From Forficula auricularia (taxonomy: Eukaryota; Arthropoda; Insecta; Dermaptera; Forficulidae): DNA of 64,000 nucleotides. The number at the start of each line of letters is the position of its first letter. Position 1 is the stretch's first letter. The DNA is taken from positions 13,483,573 through 13,547,572 of the forward strand of contig JALMQS010000225.1 in assembly GCA_024734495.1 (NCBI GenBank). Reading direction: 5' to 3'. The position numbers were made by a program, and so were the translations under genes. The notes under the pieces are model-generated. The model made no database searches, was not told where the DNA came from, and was given only the letters and a program-made list of their open reading frames with translations. Below, one piece after another: positions 21,681 through 33,439 of this stretch.

Positions 21681-21833
21681 CTTTAATTCGTTCTTTAAAA
21701 CATTTGATATTCGTAGGCAGATTAATTCCCCCCCCCCTTGAAATATTAAAATTCCATCTTAGTTAAGAGTCGTGAATGGAGAATAAAATAAGTGTGAATT
21801 AAAATGTTTCACCTAGAATGGAAACTTCTAACT

Positions 21834-22925
21834 CAGGGGTGTCCAACCTTTTGGCTTACACGGGCCGAATTTGAAGAAAAACCATATGCCTCGGGCCGCA
21901 TATAAAACATACTAATTCTATTGATATTTTTCAATAAAAAAAGATAGTTAATAATGTAGAATAATGTAATCCACAGTGACAAAGAAGTAAAAATGTCATA
22001 GGTCTAAACATAATAATTTTTTTCCTTCAGAATTCACTTGGCACTTCAAAAGTTTTAATTACTGAAATGATAAATATTTTACAAAATGTAAATATGAAAT
22101 GAAGAATGGTTTTTAAATATTCGAAACTTCATTATTTTTTTACCTGAAAGCAGAGCTTATAGTGAATTTTATTTTTGAAAATAACTTTGCGTACCTATTC
22201 CTATATAAATTCATATTAGTGAATAATTATTGTAAAACCAGGAGGTATTTATTTCTGGTTAGATAATTTTTATAAAATTTTAATAAATAAACATTAATAA
22301 GTATTAAATGTTTCTTTCAGTTCAATCTCTTGCAGCTCCATACATTCTATCATAAAATTTGGACTTCAAATATTTATACTTATCTAATAAAAATGGAGTC
22401 AAAATATGCCACAATTTCAATTTTTTTCGAAATCTTGATATCTTCGCCTGAGAGTGTAAACCTGTTAACTCACAACAAGGAAATTTTACAGGGGAGAGAA
22501 AAAACAAACAAAATTTAATATTGTTGTTATGGAAAAAACTATTTTTCACATTTTTTTTCTACAACTTACGTCGATTTTAAGTAGCAGTTTTATTTGGACG
22601 ATGCAGCATTTCTTTTTCTTTTGAACGGTATTAATATGTTATATATGATAAAAAAAAATGGAGTTAGCAGGTTTACACTCTAAGCCGACGATATATTTTT
22701 TCACATTCATTCAAATTCATTGAAAATCTGCCCTTTTATTGTTCGAAAACTTTTGAGATGATTTTCTAATTTTTCCTTATTTTAGAAAAAAAAATCAGAT
22801 TGTATCAGATATATGTTTTCCAGTATGTAGGTAGATAAAAATCTGAATGTTTCAAGGAAGTTTATAATTTTATGTAGGGCCGCATTCATTGCAGTACTGG
22901 GCCGCATGCGGGTTGGACAGCCCTG
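21834..22925. mobile_element. hAT-type element in the intron
   Basis: It begins CAGGGGTGTCCAACCTTTTG and ends GGTTGGACAGCCCTG with the GC-rich subterminal GGGCCGCATGCGG. Flanks TTCTAACT and CTCTAGCT match at 6 of 8 positions, an eroded 8-bp duplication. A TA MITE (22441-22691) is nested. A reverse-oriented relative lies at 32155-32935. Confidence 0.7.
22441..22691. mobile_element. TA-flanked MITE (TCGTCGCCTTAGAGTGTAAA family), copy 1
   Basis: Inverted ends TCTTCGCCTGAGAGTGTAAA and TTTACACTCTAAGCCGACGA lie between TA dinucleotides (22439-22440, 22692-22693). Two other copies: 53877-54981 and 61575-61808. Non-coding; Tc1/mariner-type by its TA target. Confidence 0.7.
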
Positions 22926-23083
22926 CTCTAGCTCCTTAAAAATTATTGGGTAATAAAATAATAAATCCATGATTGTTTGGCTTTTTATTATCCCCTGATT
23001 CCCATATTGATTTTGATCATAGAACTGAACCAAGATAATTTAAAACCACTATTTTTAATAGTGTTGTTGTTTCTGTTGTGCAG

Positions 23084-24556
23084 GCCTTTTCGCGTCGCTA
23101 ATCAAGCGGGAATTGCCCGAGAAAAGAAAGCGAGTTTTGTGATTCTCGCAGAAGCTCCATTATCCGGTCGCGCTTCCCCGACGACCCTCGCCGTCAACCA
23201 GGACAAGACCGTTCCCAGCGGACGAGTCTCTCCGTTCCGAGGCAAAGGGTTCCGCAGCCCTCCGAGGTCAAGGGCCGCGTCGCCCAGCCCTGAAAAACCA
23301 CCACTACCAGCAAAGAATTCGACAACTGCAAACAAGACAACACCTACATCAAATCCTTCGACAAATACATCGAAAGGCAAACACGCTACTTATAACGTGA
23401 AAAAACAGGTTCCTAAAGAGAAGAAATCAGGAGGAGCCATGACGAACGGACCGAAACCGTCGAGGATCCCGCGGTCGCGGCCAACATCACCGAGCAGTCC
23501 ACGGAAGGAGTCGGCGACCAGTCCGCCGACAACGCCTCTCCGTCGGTCCAACTCACAAACACAGATTCCGGTTGCTGTCAAGCGAAGGCCGTCTATAACG
23601 CAAAACGACCAGAGCCCGGAGGCTCTCAAGACTCCCGCTAACCCCGTGAAACGATTTCCCAGTCGAGGGAGCGGATTGAATAAGTCCGGTTTGCAGCCCC
23701 CGCAGCGTAAAACAACAGGGGCCGTAGTTCTCTCTCCCGCTAAACTACAGCAGACAGTTAACAAGACTCGATCTTTCGGCTTGTCCGGCAATCGAGTGGC
23801 GTCGCCTGTACGTCGTTCGGGGAAACCTCCAGTTGCGCCTACAAGCCGTAAAACTTCGACGGTGTCGAATAAGAACAAAGCACTCGCCGCGGCGATGACA
23901 GCTGTTTCTTCTTCGAGATCAGGCCGGAAGCCATCCACGGTTACGGGGACAGGGATAGCAGGGACGGGGGTGGCAGGGGCAGCGGTGGCAGCAGCGGCTG
24001 TTTCGGAGGAAATGACCACGATCACCCACGTGACAGGCGAGCCTGAACACGCGACAGCTGCGGCTGCAGCGAGTGCTGTCCAGATGACAAGCGTCCTCGG
24101 CGACGCAGCCCCCGTTCCACCTGTGGATACTTTAGTATTGGTGACGCCGACGATGTCCCCGCCACCCGCGTCAACGCCAGTGCTCGTGGATAACATGGCG
24201 ATGATGCCCAACCCAACCACGACGAGTGACTCGAGCGCGACAACGCCTATCTCTTCAGCAGCGGAGACAAACGTAATGTCGAGCAATACGACGACGACGA
24301 CAGCGGCGACCGGGGAGGCCAAACCGGGGACAACATCGCCGACAAGATCAATAGCTAGCACGGTATCTGTGGCGTCGCAGACATCGCCGAGGCCCGACAG
24401 TGGAGTGGACGTTCGAGGAACTGTTAAAGGGACGACGATTATCGACGCTACAGGGGTGGCTCAAACGACAGCCGTCAAAGTGAAAGGCGAGCCAGAACTG
24501 GAATCGCTGAGCGCCAATAATCTGAACCAGAGCAACGGGTGGGCGACGACCAACGG
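23084..24556 (+). CDS. Large coding exon: disordered Ser/Pro/Thr-rich protein with SxIP-like motif
   Basis: The acceptor CTGTTGTGCAG ends at 23083 and the donor GG|GTAAGT starts at 24557. After one base completing the Arg codon from 20552, 490 codons are open. The first ~280 residues are rich in Ser, Pro, Lys and Arg with many SP/TP sites (SGRASP, PSGRVSPFRG, SRPTSPSSPRK). They contain SRIPRSRP at residues 126-133 of this exon (23460-23483): a Ser-x-Ile-Pro in basic, Pro-rich context is the known EB1-binding signature of microtubule plus-end proteins. The last ~210 residues are Ala/Thr/Val-rich low complexity. No folded domain, signal peptide or membrane segment is seen. The exon is clearly GC-rich against AT-rich introns. 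A cytoskeletal adaptor role is inference only. The reading ends with two bases of a split codon, so more exons must follow; none was identified in the remaining window. Confidence 0.85.
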
Positions 24557-25068
24557 GTAAGTCAACCCCAAATTAATTGACTCGTCGTCTATTCTGGTAG
24601 ATCTAATGCATCCACTTAACCAACACACACAATGCGTTCCTTTACTAACATTAAATCCATCATTAACATTATGAAAATAGCCTGATTTTGTATGAATGGG
24701 GTCATTTGCTTAGCTAATTTCCCAACTTTACATCTATAATAATCCAAATGATTTATTTACATTTTTTATTTACAAAATGGCCGCTCAATCAACAAGAAAA
24801 CACACGTAATAATATATATTAATTTTTTGTAATTTTCAAATTATTATTTATCAACTAGTCTAATCTAAAGTCATAAAATGTCCTGACTATAAAAATTAAA
24901 ATATAATTACATATACCTATGAATAAATTAACAATTTATTGAATACCTACCTACATATTTTAAATAGAATTAAAAAAATTGATTCAATCAACTAAATATT
25001 GAAATTTTACCTAAAATTAATTATAAATTAAGATTAGCAATTGTTCATGTATTTTATGTAGTAAGTAT
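24557..25068 (+). other. Intron sequence after the large exon
   Basis: AT-rich, no transposon ends or further exon identified. Confidence 0.5.
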
Positions 25069-25076
25069 CTATAGTA

Positions 25077-26257
25077 GCGGTTTGCAACCTTTTAGATAGT
25101 GTAGAGCAGTAATTTCACAATTTTTGCGAACAACTAACATATGTACTTTTTAAAGGTACGAATTATTTACGATCATTGACTATGATATATATTTATTTAA
25201 ATATTAATAATTTTAATTACATTTATTTCACGAATTGTTCCTTTTTCTATTGGGCTGACGCCTTTGAGGTAGATGATTTGCAGCTCACAGTAGTATTTTT
25301 TAACAAATCAATTCCCACTATAAATGTTCTTGTTCTATTTTAAATATAAGTACCTGGAGGCACTGAGCGATGCTCGGTAACTTCTTCCTTCAGTTAAAAT
25401 CTTTATTTTAATATTATTTTTAATTTAAAATTCTGATAAAAAGGTCGATTTTTATTTGAGAGCCGTTTTCAAATTAAAAAATACAAATATATCTATATAG
25501 TATTCGACCACTGTATCCCCCACCTCCAACCTGCTCGACCCCACCCCCGAAACCTCGCACTACCCCCGGATCCCCCACCACTGCCCCCCACCTTCTGCAC
25601 CCCCCACATCACCACATCCAACCCCGCTCCACATCAAGATCGCTTTCTCATCCTCAAAACTTGTTAATAGAGTTTGTTTCATCAAAATCGTTAGAGCAGT
25701 TTTTAAAATAAATAAAAAAATACAAATACTTATATATATATATATACCTGGAAGACCGAGCTTTGTTCGGGTTTAGTTAATGCTTGACAACAACACACCA
25801 CAATCACAATAGTTCTTCAAGGCCTTTGAGAACAATTAGCCCAACCCATTGTCTGTCTGGGTACAATAGTAAAAGGAAAACCTTTTTTAAAACCTTAAGA
25901 ATGGAATTTTTCTACCTGAGAATAATTAATTTGATTACGATAAAACCCATCAAAAACAATTTTGTCGAAGATGAGACCGTGGCAGATCGAATTGTCACCC
26001 CAAAAACCCCTAAGCCGTGAATTTCATCAAAATCGGTAGAGCCGTTTTCAAAATAGAACCAAGATACAAACAAATATATATATAAACAAATATATAATTT
26101 TTGCTCGTTTAATAAGAGTAAATAATACAATTTAAACAAAAGTTATTTTTTTTCTTAAAAATTTTTATTAAATGAGCTCAGTGAATTTAAATAATATCTG
26201 AATTTCTTTGCGGGCCATTAGAACTACGCCACGGACCACCGGTTGTCGACCGGTGAT
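25077..26257. mobile_element. hAT-type element, eroded
   Basis: GCGGTTTGCAACCTTTTAG at the left and GGACCACCGGTTGTCGACCG near the right are typical hAT ends, flanked by the perfect 8-bp duplication CTATAGTA (25069-25076, 26258-26265). Inside are a cytosine-rich stretch (25508-25630) and hairpin fragments such as ACCGAGCTTTGTTCGG (25758). No transposase frame. Confidence 0.7.
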
Positions 26258-26310
26258 CTATAGTACTTTAGAAAGTCAATTTTAAAAAATTTACTTCATT
26301 GTGTTCGGTT

Positions 26311-26585
26311 CATGCGCGGATCCAGGGGGGGAGACGATGGGGCGACCGCCCCCCCCCCCCCCAAAGCATTGAGATCAATATTTTTTATATGTTTATTTAA
26401 TTTTTTTTTTATAACATAAAAATTTTAAAATTGAAGAAAATAAAGTTCTCGTGGGGGAGGGCGTCTCTGACCCCCCCCCCCCCCCCGCTTGGACAATTTC
26501 GATCGCGACACACTTCCGAGATCAAAAGTAGATCTTATATACCGGCGAACGCCCCCCCCAAAACAGAGGTCTGGATCCGCGCCTG
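26311..26585. mobile_element. hAT MITE with poly(C) interior
   Basis: Ends CATGCGCGGATCCAG and CTGGATCCGCGCCTG are flanked by the perfect 8-bp duplication GTTCGGTT (26303-26310, 26586-26593). Long C runs at about 26347-26362 and 26471-26487. 275 bp, non-coding. Confidence 0.7.
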
Positions 26586-26593
26586 GTTCGGTT

Positions 26594-27009
26594 AGTCTCT
26601 AAAATTATCAATTTTCTTTGGCTTCGGATTCTGTTCATTTTTTTTAAATACAATTCTAAAAGTTAAAATATGTTTTTTTTTCTTTAATTGTTTTCTCCTT
26701 AAAAGTCTCAGCAGTATTTTTAAAGCATTTACTAGAAAAGAGTTGAGCCTGAATTTATAGGTAAATTTGTAGCCTAAAGTTTACGAGAAAATTTTCAAGA
26801 CTTTGCTAAATAATAATAGACCTCAACTTTTAAACATAAATATAATTTAAGACTTGTCCTGTGCGGGTGCACCTGGTTCACCCGCCTAGTTAAATATTAT
26901 TCAAGTCTACACGGATTTAATAGATGATACTCTTTTCATGATTTATTAGAAATTTAAACTAGGTTTATTTTGTGTACGGCTTGCTATAACAACAACAAAA
27001 CGAATTATT
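26594..27009. other. AT-rich spacer
   Basis: No gene or repeat recognised. Confidence 0.45.
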
Positions 27010-27612
27010 TTTTCTATATCCAATCGTGTAATTGAACCCATAAGAAATAACAGATCAAATAGTCCTAATTAAAAATACTGATGATAAAGGTCAAAATTTC
27101 GAAACTATAGTCTAAATTATGTTCTTGGTGAAACATATTAAATAAAGTAGTCCTTTAATCAAGAACACGTTTATTTTTATCCAAACGTTTCGGATGAATT
27201 TCCCTTTTTTTCAATGGTAAATTTGCAATAAAAGAAAAAAAGTTGTTTCCTCTAAAAATATGGAAAGCAACATTTTAGAGGAAGCAACTTTTTCTTCTTT
27301 TATTGCAAATTTACCATTAAAAAAGGGAGAAATTCTCCGGAAACGTTTGGATAAAAATAAACGTGTTCTTGATTGTTTTATTAAAGATTTGTATTTTTTC
27401 ATATATGATATACAATCAATAAATATGTTTTTTCTTTGATATATATTTATATAATATAACATTATTTGTTGTATACCGTATATGTAGGTATATGTTTTTG
27501 CACCAAGCAGAGGAAAACCTCATTGATTTTTCTTTGTAAAACAAAACTCTGCAAAACAAAATCTTTTCAATTTTGTGATTAATTGAAAAAATGTTGTTTT
27601 GCCGAGAGTAGA
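27010..27612. mobile_element. Decayed Penelope-like copy with a nested palindrome
   Basis: 27060-27120 carries the Penelope hammerhead in eroded form (CTGATGATAAAGGTC..GAAACTATAGTC, plus). 27475-27573 carries the terminal block (TATGTTTTTGCACCAAGCAG, then AACAAAATCTTTTCAATT). A further left-type terminus starts at 27582 and breaks off after GCCGAGAGTAG. Between them sits a palindrome (27164-27258 and 27272-27376) whose arms contain AACGTTTCGG / CCGGAAACGTTTGG, a degenerate family B/A type. Confidence 0.55.
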
Positions 27613-28375
27613 ATTACGTGTTTAATGATCTGACGTGTAGCTATCTAAGCCCCTCTTTGTAATCAAATCGGGCTCTTTTCTTTTCATTGAATACCTTTTT
27701 TAGTTTGTATTGGTTAAATAAAACGTTGAAAACAAAAAATACCTAGAAAACAAAGAGCCAAGTTTGTCCGTCTTTCTATTCTTTCGATAGCGTGTTCTAG
27801 CTATGTTACCTTGGGGTGGCTGACTAATGGTCAAATACATAAAGTGTATGTATGGATAGACGTTTATTCTTTAATAGAGAAAAAAATTATTTAGGTTTTT
27901 AGGAATAGAAAAAAAAATGAAAATAGCTTTTAGGAAATTAAGGGCAAAAAATAGGTTAGCAGTAGTATTAATGTGAAAGAGTCAAATGGCAGGCGAAGGG
28001 TCTCGGGTGCAGAGTGCGCTCAGTGAACGTTTTGAAGACCTTATCTGGACTGTCAGGTAGGAAGGCTTGATTTATTTTTAGGGGTAAAATTTCATTGCAC
28101 TAAATTAAACACATCAAAAAAAAATGTTTAGTTTTCTAATGGATGATCCTTAAAAAGAAAAAATTAATTGTAAACGTATTTTGGAATAATATACGACACA
28201 AAAGCAAATATACCACGACAAATCAGAAGGTTTGAAAAATTTCTTTCTTTCATTTTTGACATTTATTAGTACCCATCAAAAAACTTTTCCTGGTAAATTT
28301 TGAAATTTTTTTGATCACCCGTTTTAAAAGATATCGAATTTCGGTTTTTCGCTCATAAAATTCAAAAATTTTTCA
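27613..28375. other. Spacer, one GC-richer patch
   Basis: 27960-28070 is less AT-rich (GGCGAAGGGTCTCGGGTGC) but shows no long frame or family match. The rest is AT-rich. Confidence 0.4.
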
Positions 28376-28935
28376 ATATTTTTTTTACATACTTTTTAGA
28401 AAAAATACAAAAAATTATTTAAAGTATTTTTATATGCGATTTTTGAGTTTGAAAATTTTAATCTTGTTTTTGAAATTGTATGTACATAGTATTTGATAAT
28501 TTTTTATTTTAATCTTCTATTTATTCTAGAAATTTTAAGACCGGTTTGATAGTGGTCCTATGATAATTACTATTTTTTTCGATTTTTGAAAATTCTCGCC
28601 ATTAACAATTATTAAAAACACTTTTTGGGGTTGAGTTCCGTCTTGTTTCGTTATTTTGTATTGATTTTTATAGTTAACAGGTGCTTAAAATAAATAATTA
28701 GTATTTTAGTTTGTTGAAAGAAAATCAAAATCAAAAATCGAAAATCGAAAAAAATAGTAATTATCATAGGACCACTATCAACCCGGTCTTAAAATGAAAA
28801 ATTATCAAAAAAATCAAACACTACATACAGTTTCAAAAAACAAGATTAAAATTTTCAAACTCAAAAATTGCATATAAAAACACTTTAAATAATTTTTTTG
28901 TATTTTTTTCTAAAAAGTATGTAAAAAAAACAAAA
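28376..28935. repeat. Long inverted repeat, unclassified
   Basis: Arms about 28376-28600 and 28720-28935 are inverted (TAGTGGTCCTATGATAATTA / TAATTATCATAGGACCACTA). A ~130-bp centre separates them. No target duplication or protein recognised; likely a foldback-type DNA element. Confidence 0.6.
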
Positions 28936-29760
28936 ATACTGGATTGACACGAGAAATAACCTTTTTTAAACTCAAGAATTATAAGTAGTTCTATTAACTA
29001 GAAAATAATCTCTTAAATCTGTGTATTTAATTATGTTTTAAGATCTTTATAAACACTTATTTTCATTGTTGTGTCTTTTTCGATTTAATAATTATTTATT
29101 TAATAATTAAATATTTGATTATTATTTTCCTATAATTAAGTTGAATGATTGTTTAAAATAATTAGGATTTTTTTTGAGATCTAATTGATTTAATATTTTT
29201 TATTATTTGATGTCTTATAAAAAAATAGTTCTAATAAAAGCTGTTCAGTTTTTTTGTAGATTCAGAATATGTACAGGAACATATAGGTTTCCATTTAAAA
29301 AACAGAACTTGACCTCGAAATACCCTTGAAAGCTTGTTCTAGGTCGTCAAACAATAGCTTAGGTTAGTTTCCCCTTCGATATAAATAAACTTTTTTTCAT
29401 ATAATACACTGTTTTTGAGTTATAATACTGTCTCAAGATAAAAAACTCACCCGGTATAAAATTTATGTAAGCTCATACATATTTTCAAAAATATAATAAA
29501 AACTCACAAAGAGAAACAAAAAGGTTGTCATAAGTTTCCTGTATTTGATTCGAACGTGAATCTAAAGCAGGTGATTTTTGTCAAATATTAAGTGAAATTA
29601 ATATCTGAAATTATATATTTCTAACTGGTACAGACTTAAGATTCAGCAGACTCCAATAGCTTCAACCAGTAGTGGTCTCGCGATATATATCTTGTTTAAA
29701 AGCGCGATCAAAAACAATTCTCGTTAAAATGTTAATTATTCTTTGATATATTAATGAGAA
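28936..29760. other. AT-rich spacer
   Basis: No recognised feature. Confidence 0.45.
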
Positions 29761-29762
29761 AA

Positions 29763-29965
29763 TTATAAAGAGGTCTCTCTTGATGCAAATAAACATACAC
29801 ACATATATATCGAAATTATATATCCGTATATATATTTATTATACAGATATATAATTTCGATATATATGTGTGTATGTTTATTTGCATCAAGCAGAGGACA
29901 ACCTCTTTTTTCTCTTTGTGAACCAACAACTCTGCTACTTCGGCAAAACAAAAAAGTTTTCAAAT
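29763..29965. mobile_element. Short Penelope-type palindrome without ribozyme
   Basis: TGATGCAAATAAACATACAC and its inverse meet around 29825-29845. The right end continues through GAGGACAACCTC to CTGCTACTTCGGC and AAGTTTTCAA, the Penelope terminal block. The arms stop before the hammerhead region. Confidence 0.65.
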
Positions 29966-29971
29966 AATAAA

Positions 29972-30095
29972 AACTTTTAATAATTAGAATTTTTTCTTTC
30001 CTCTTGATAATTCAAACTTCTTAATGATTTGAAGTCTCGATAATTCGAATTTTTCTTAGTCCTTTGATTTCGAATTATCGAGAGTGGACTGTATG
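29972..30095. repeat. Fragment with pogo-like end
   Basis: Repeated GATAATTCGAATTT-like blocks end in CGAATTATCGAGAGTGGACT next to GTA. This resembles the terminal structure of pogo-type MITEs, but the other end is missing. Confidence 0.3.
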
Positions 30096-30620
30096 TAACC
30101 TGTGGTATATTAAAATAACTTTTTATTTTAAAACTCTATTCGCTCATACTTTTATTTTTAATCATGTGAGAATGAAAATTAATGAAGAATTTATTTTCTC
30201 ATTTTTAATAAAATCGTGATTAATATAAGTTTTTTATACCTAGACTAGTCATAAAGTACGAAACACTCTGTAAGAGAGTCCTACGATGGCTGGTCTTTTT
30301 TCAACATACCAAAGCCAGAGATTGTCTCTAAATACATATATTGATCGGGCAAAGGCCCTAATTATAATTTTGATTTTGTTTGCTTCTATTAACAGCCAGC
30401 CAAACAAGGAAGAGAATTGTGACAGACATATTTGCTCTCTGTCTCCGTTCAATAATCTTTTACGTGTGCGAGCGATGAAAAATGCGATGCTTGAAATAGC
30501 ATAGCGGAACAAGCTATGTGGAACAAAGCTATTCCATCTCACTTATAGGTAATAACTTTTGTTAACTGAGGGTTTAATGCAAGAGAGTCCACGAATAAAT
30601 AAAAATAATATTTCCACTAA
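30096..30620. other. Spacer with overlapping short frames
   Basis: 30249-30542 is open on the minus strand and 30286-30504 on the plus strand, without family resemblance or splice context. I treat these as chance frames. Confidence 0.35.
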
Positions 30621-30624
30621 AAAT

Positions 30625-30712
30625 TTTTTTTATAGCTTTTGAAACCAAAAGTTTCGGAGGATCTTCCCTTCTTCTTCAGGATCATCCGAAATGTTGGTTT
30701 CAAAAGCTATAA
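30625..30712. mobile_element. Small decayed hammerhead palindrome
   Basis: AGCTTTTGAAACCA and TGGTTTCAAAAGCT bound two facing blocks. The minus strand reads CTGAAGAAGAAGGGAAGATC, CTCC, GAAACTTTTGG. Stem III (ACGU elsewhere) is lost, so an active fold is unlikely. Confidence 0.5.
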
Positions 30713-30782
30713 AAAGAAATGAACAACTCATTCCTTGATTTCTTGGATTAAAAAACAATACCTTGCTAGAAAATAATTATAA

Positions 30783-31510
30783 TACAGGGAGGAGGATGGT
30801 TTTAGGAGTGTTGAAAATCTCCAGTACAAGGTATATTGTAATTGTGCATGAAAAAAATGTTTTTTTTTTGCTTCGTTTTTTGGAAATATTTAAAAAATGG
30901 CTGAAACTATTTTGATTAAAAAAATTGCGCGAAACCATGGCATTTATCTCTACAAAAAATCTCTATTAAGTGAACTCGAAAAAATTATATTTTTTGAGAT
31001 AATAACTGTTTTGTCAAAATGTCTGTTAGGACTTAGGTTACCAAAATTTTGTGGATGCTCTAACTCAAAAACTAGTGTAAAAATCAAAACCAAATTTCAC
31101 ATGTCATGTAGTTTTGGTGTATTGATTTTAAGAATTTGATATCGACCCGAAACTATGGGGGGGGGGGGGGGGATTAAAAATCAAAATTTTAAGATTTTCA
31201 AATTAAAAAAAAAAAGAAAATGAAATATAATTACTATAAAATTAACCTATAGAAACGAAAATATTATTATATTTTTCTGGAGCCAAATTTGGGGGAGGGG
31301 TTCAAAAAATAGAACTTTCAATATAAGTTCTACCCTTTAATCGATTTGTAAGAAATTTCGCATATGTACCCTATATAACCTTATGAAAATGACTGTCTAT
31401 GTGAAATTGATAGTGACCAAAAATAGGGGGGGGGTTCTTTCGAAAATAATTATAAATTATTTTAATTCAATATCAAATATAAGAGAGCACTCAGGTGTAT
31501 GGTAAAGTCA
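30783..31510. mobile_element. CTTTACCATACA-type element, decayed copy
   Basis: TATATTGTAATTGTGCATGA (30834) and GTATGGTAAAGTCACGTGG (31498) match the two ends of the element at 46423-47451. Internal blocks such as ACCATGGCATTTATCTCTAC and GTCTGTTAGGACTTAGG are shared. A G run at 31158-31172. The short frame at 30897-31139 lies in this repeat and is not a gene. Confidence 0.5.
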
Positions 31511-31904
31511 CGTGGATGGCCACATCAGTTTATTTTAATTACTTAGGGGCTAATTTGAAAGGGCAATATTGGTAGTCAAAGAAAGGGTGGTTTTAAGTAG
31601 AAGTCCCAGGATATATATATATACAGTATAGACACTAGTTTATTTCCTGAGCGATTACAATACTTCCCACACTACCATATATGTATATTAAAAAAACTTA
31701 ATTATGGTGATTGTTTCTAAAAGCGTTCTAATCTTAATAGCCATATCTAAAAACTAATTGCTGTAGTTTTTGTAATTGCAATATTGGCTAACCCAATCAC
31801 TAAGAAGTGTTGGAATCCACTTGTGTCGATGAGTCAGCCACCCTCGCAATCAGTTATTCATTAAGTTAGTCACCTAGGCTAATCTACATTAGGCTATTAA
31901 AAAA
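31511..31904. other. Spacer
   Basis: A short TATATA run near 31613-31625; nothing else recognised. Confidence 0.4.
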
Positions 31905-32150
31905 AAATTAATACATTACTAAAATTGGATGAAAAAATGAGTTTTTCCAAGATTTGGGAACGCTGTTTGAAGTTTTGGTGAATTAAAAATTTGAAATGAG
32001 AAATATCTGATATAAATTTTAATTTAACATTTTCTTGCCTAGAGTCAGAAGGCCGATCGTAGAATAAAATAAATTTAGAAATTATTCTTTACTAGTCTGA
32101 AAGATGTCTGGACTTGGATTTGGCATTCTTGCAATGCCTAAGCTCTAAAG
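31905..32150 (+). repeat. Dispersed repeat, second copy
   Basis: Collinear with 11150-11410. Ends directly at the hAT terminus that follows. Confidence 0.45.
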
Positions 32151-32154
32151 CAGG

Positions 32155-32935
32155 GCTGTCCAAACCGCGGCCAACATAAAATCATAAACTTCTTTAATAG
32201 TCCAGTAGATATAGGTTTCAAAAAATGGTTCAGCTTACATTAATTGAGTGAAAATATTTATTTTTCTAGGATCGTTTGGTATGGTGTGGCTATACCAAAT
32301 CTAAGTTTGCAACCTCGATGAGTGGTTTTCATTTTATGAAGGAAAACTGCGATTTTTTGCAAAAAATTGAATTTTTTCAAAACTTCAACCTCATTGCGGG
32401 ACGACTTACTATTATCTAATTAAGATGAAACTTTGTTTCAATTTTAGAAAATTTAATCTAGTTTAAACATGTATAGAGTGGTCTTTATCGAAAACGTGCC
32501 CCTTCATGGTTAAAATGGGAAAAAATCGAAAAAAAGTGCGAATTTTTGCGATAGGTATTCAAAGTGATCCGGGAGGATGTTTTTTGGATCCTCCAATTTT
32601 CTATTTTTTTTTTAAATTGACTTGAAATTTTGTCCTCTTTCATTTAGTATAGAACGATTATTTAAAAAATATTGAGTGTTTTTGAGTTATAAGTGAAAAA
32701 CTGGAAAAAGTCCGAAAATTTCGAGGTTTTTCTGACACCAAAAGTTGTGTCCCCGACACTTTCAAGGTCGCTAACTTATATTTGGCATACCTACACCATA
32801 CCAAACGATCCTAAAAAAATCTTTTCCCTAATTAATGTAAGATGAAACCCTTCTATTTACTGGGCTATAAGACATTGTGATTTGTATGTACTTACTGGAA
32901 AATATATCTGATACAATTTGCCCTGATATTTTTCT
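32155..32935 (-). mobile_element. hAT element fragment with nested inverted-repeat element
   Basis: CAGGGCTGTCCAAACCGCGG and TAAAATCATAAACTTCTTTA match the reversed right end of the hAT at 21834-22925. 32880-32925 (TACTTACTGGAAAATATATC) matches its subterminal block. Between them sits an element with inverted arms 32231-32305 and 32775-32845 (AGGATCGTTTGGTATGGTGT / ACACCATACCAAACGATCCT) and non-coding interior. The other hAT end is missing. Confidence 0.6.
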
Positions 32936-33439
32936 CCTCCTTAAAATAATAAGTATTGAAAATGTACTGAAAAGTTAACTTTTTCCTTTTTGTTCTTTCT
33001 CCATTGAATTGCACTTATTAATTTATCAGTTTAACTTATCGCTATTATAAATATATATCATGATTGGAAATTTATTTCTCTTGGTCTTAAATCAAAAACA
33101 TACTGGCTAGTATTTTTCCTTTCGTTTTTTTCTTTTTTAAAGATTCTAATCTCAGTTTCGATTTCTTTTCTCTTTCATTTTTTTTTCTTTTCTTCTTCAT
33201 CTATTTTGATCATTATATACTCATGCTCTAGAATTAAATTTAATCTTTCTAGGTTGTCCGGAAATTACCAATAATGTTACCTGATGACTATTTGTGTTCA
33301 TGTTGATCTGCCAGTTACAATATTGTCAATGTTATCCCGTGAAGGGGTGAATTTTGAAATAAACTGGTCATGTGAGGGTTCAATCCTACATATTAATATT
33401 TTCTACTCAATTTCCTAAAGAAGAGATTTTTGTTGAAAA
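32936..33439. other. AT-rich spacer
   Basis: Pyrimidine-rich 33110-33200; no gene seen. Confidence 0.45.

Larger units (their letters stand above)
20553..23083 (+). other. Intron between the two coding exons
   Basis: Bounded by GTCAGT and a TTGTTTCTGTTGTGCAG acceptor. Nearly all of it is transposon: a Penelope-like copy (20720-21680) containing another repeat, and a hAT element (21834-22925) containing a MITE. 22926-23083 is plain intron. Confidence 0.7.

Noticed and set aside
23390..24361. Long minus-strand open frame opposite the large exon
   Set aside because: It is the antisense shadow of a GC-rich Ser/Ala/Thr-coding exon; the plus frame has matching splice sites and phase on both sides.
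30249..30542. 97-codon minus frame
   Set aside because: An overlapping plus frame, no family resemblance and no splice context; likely chance.
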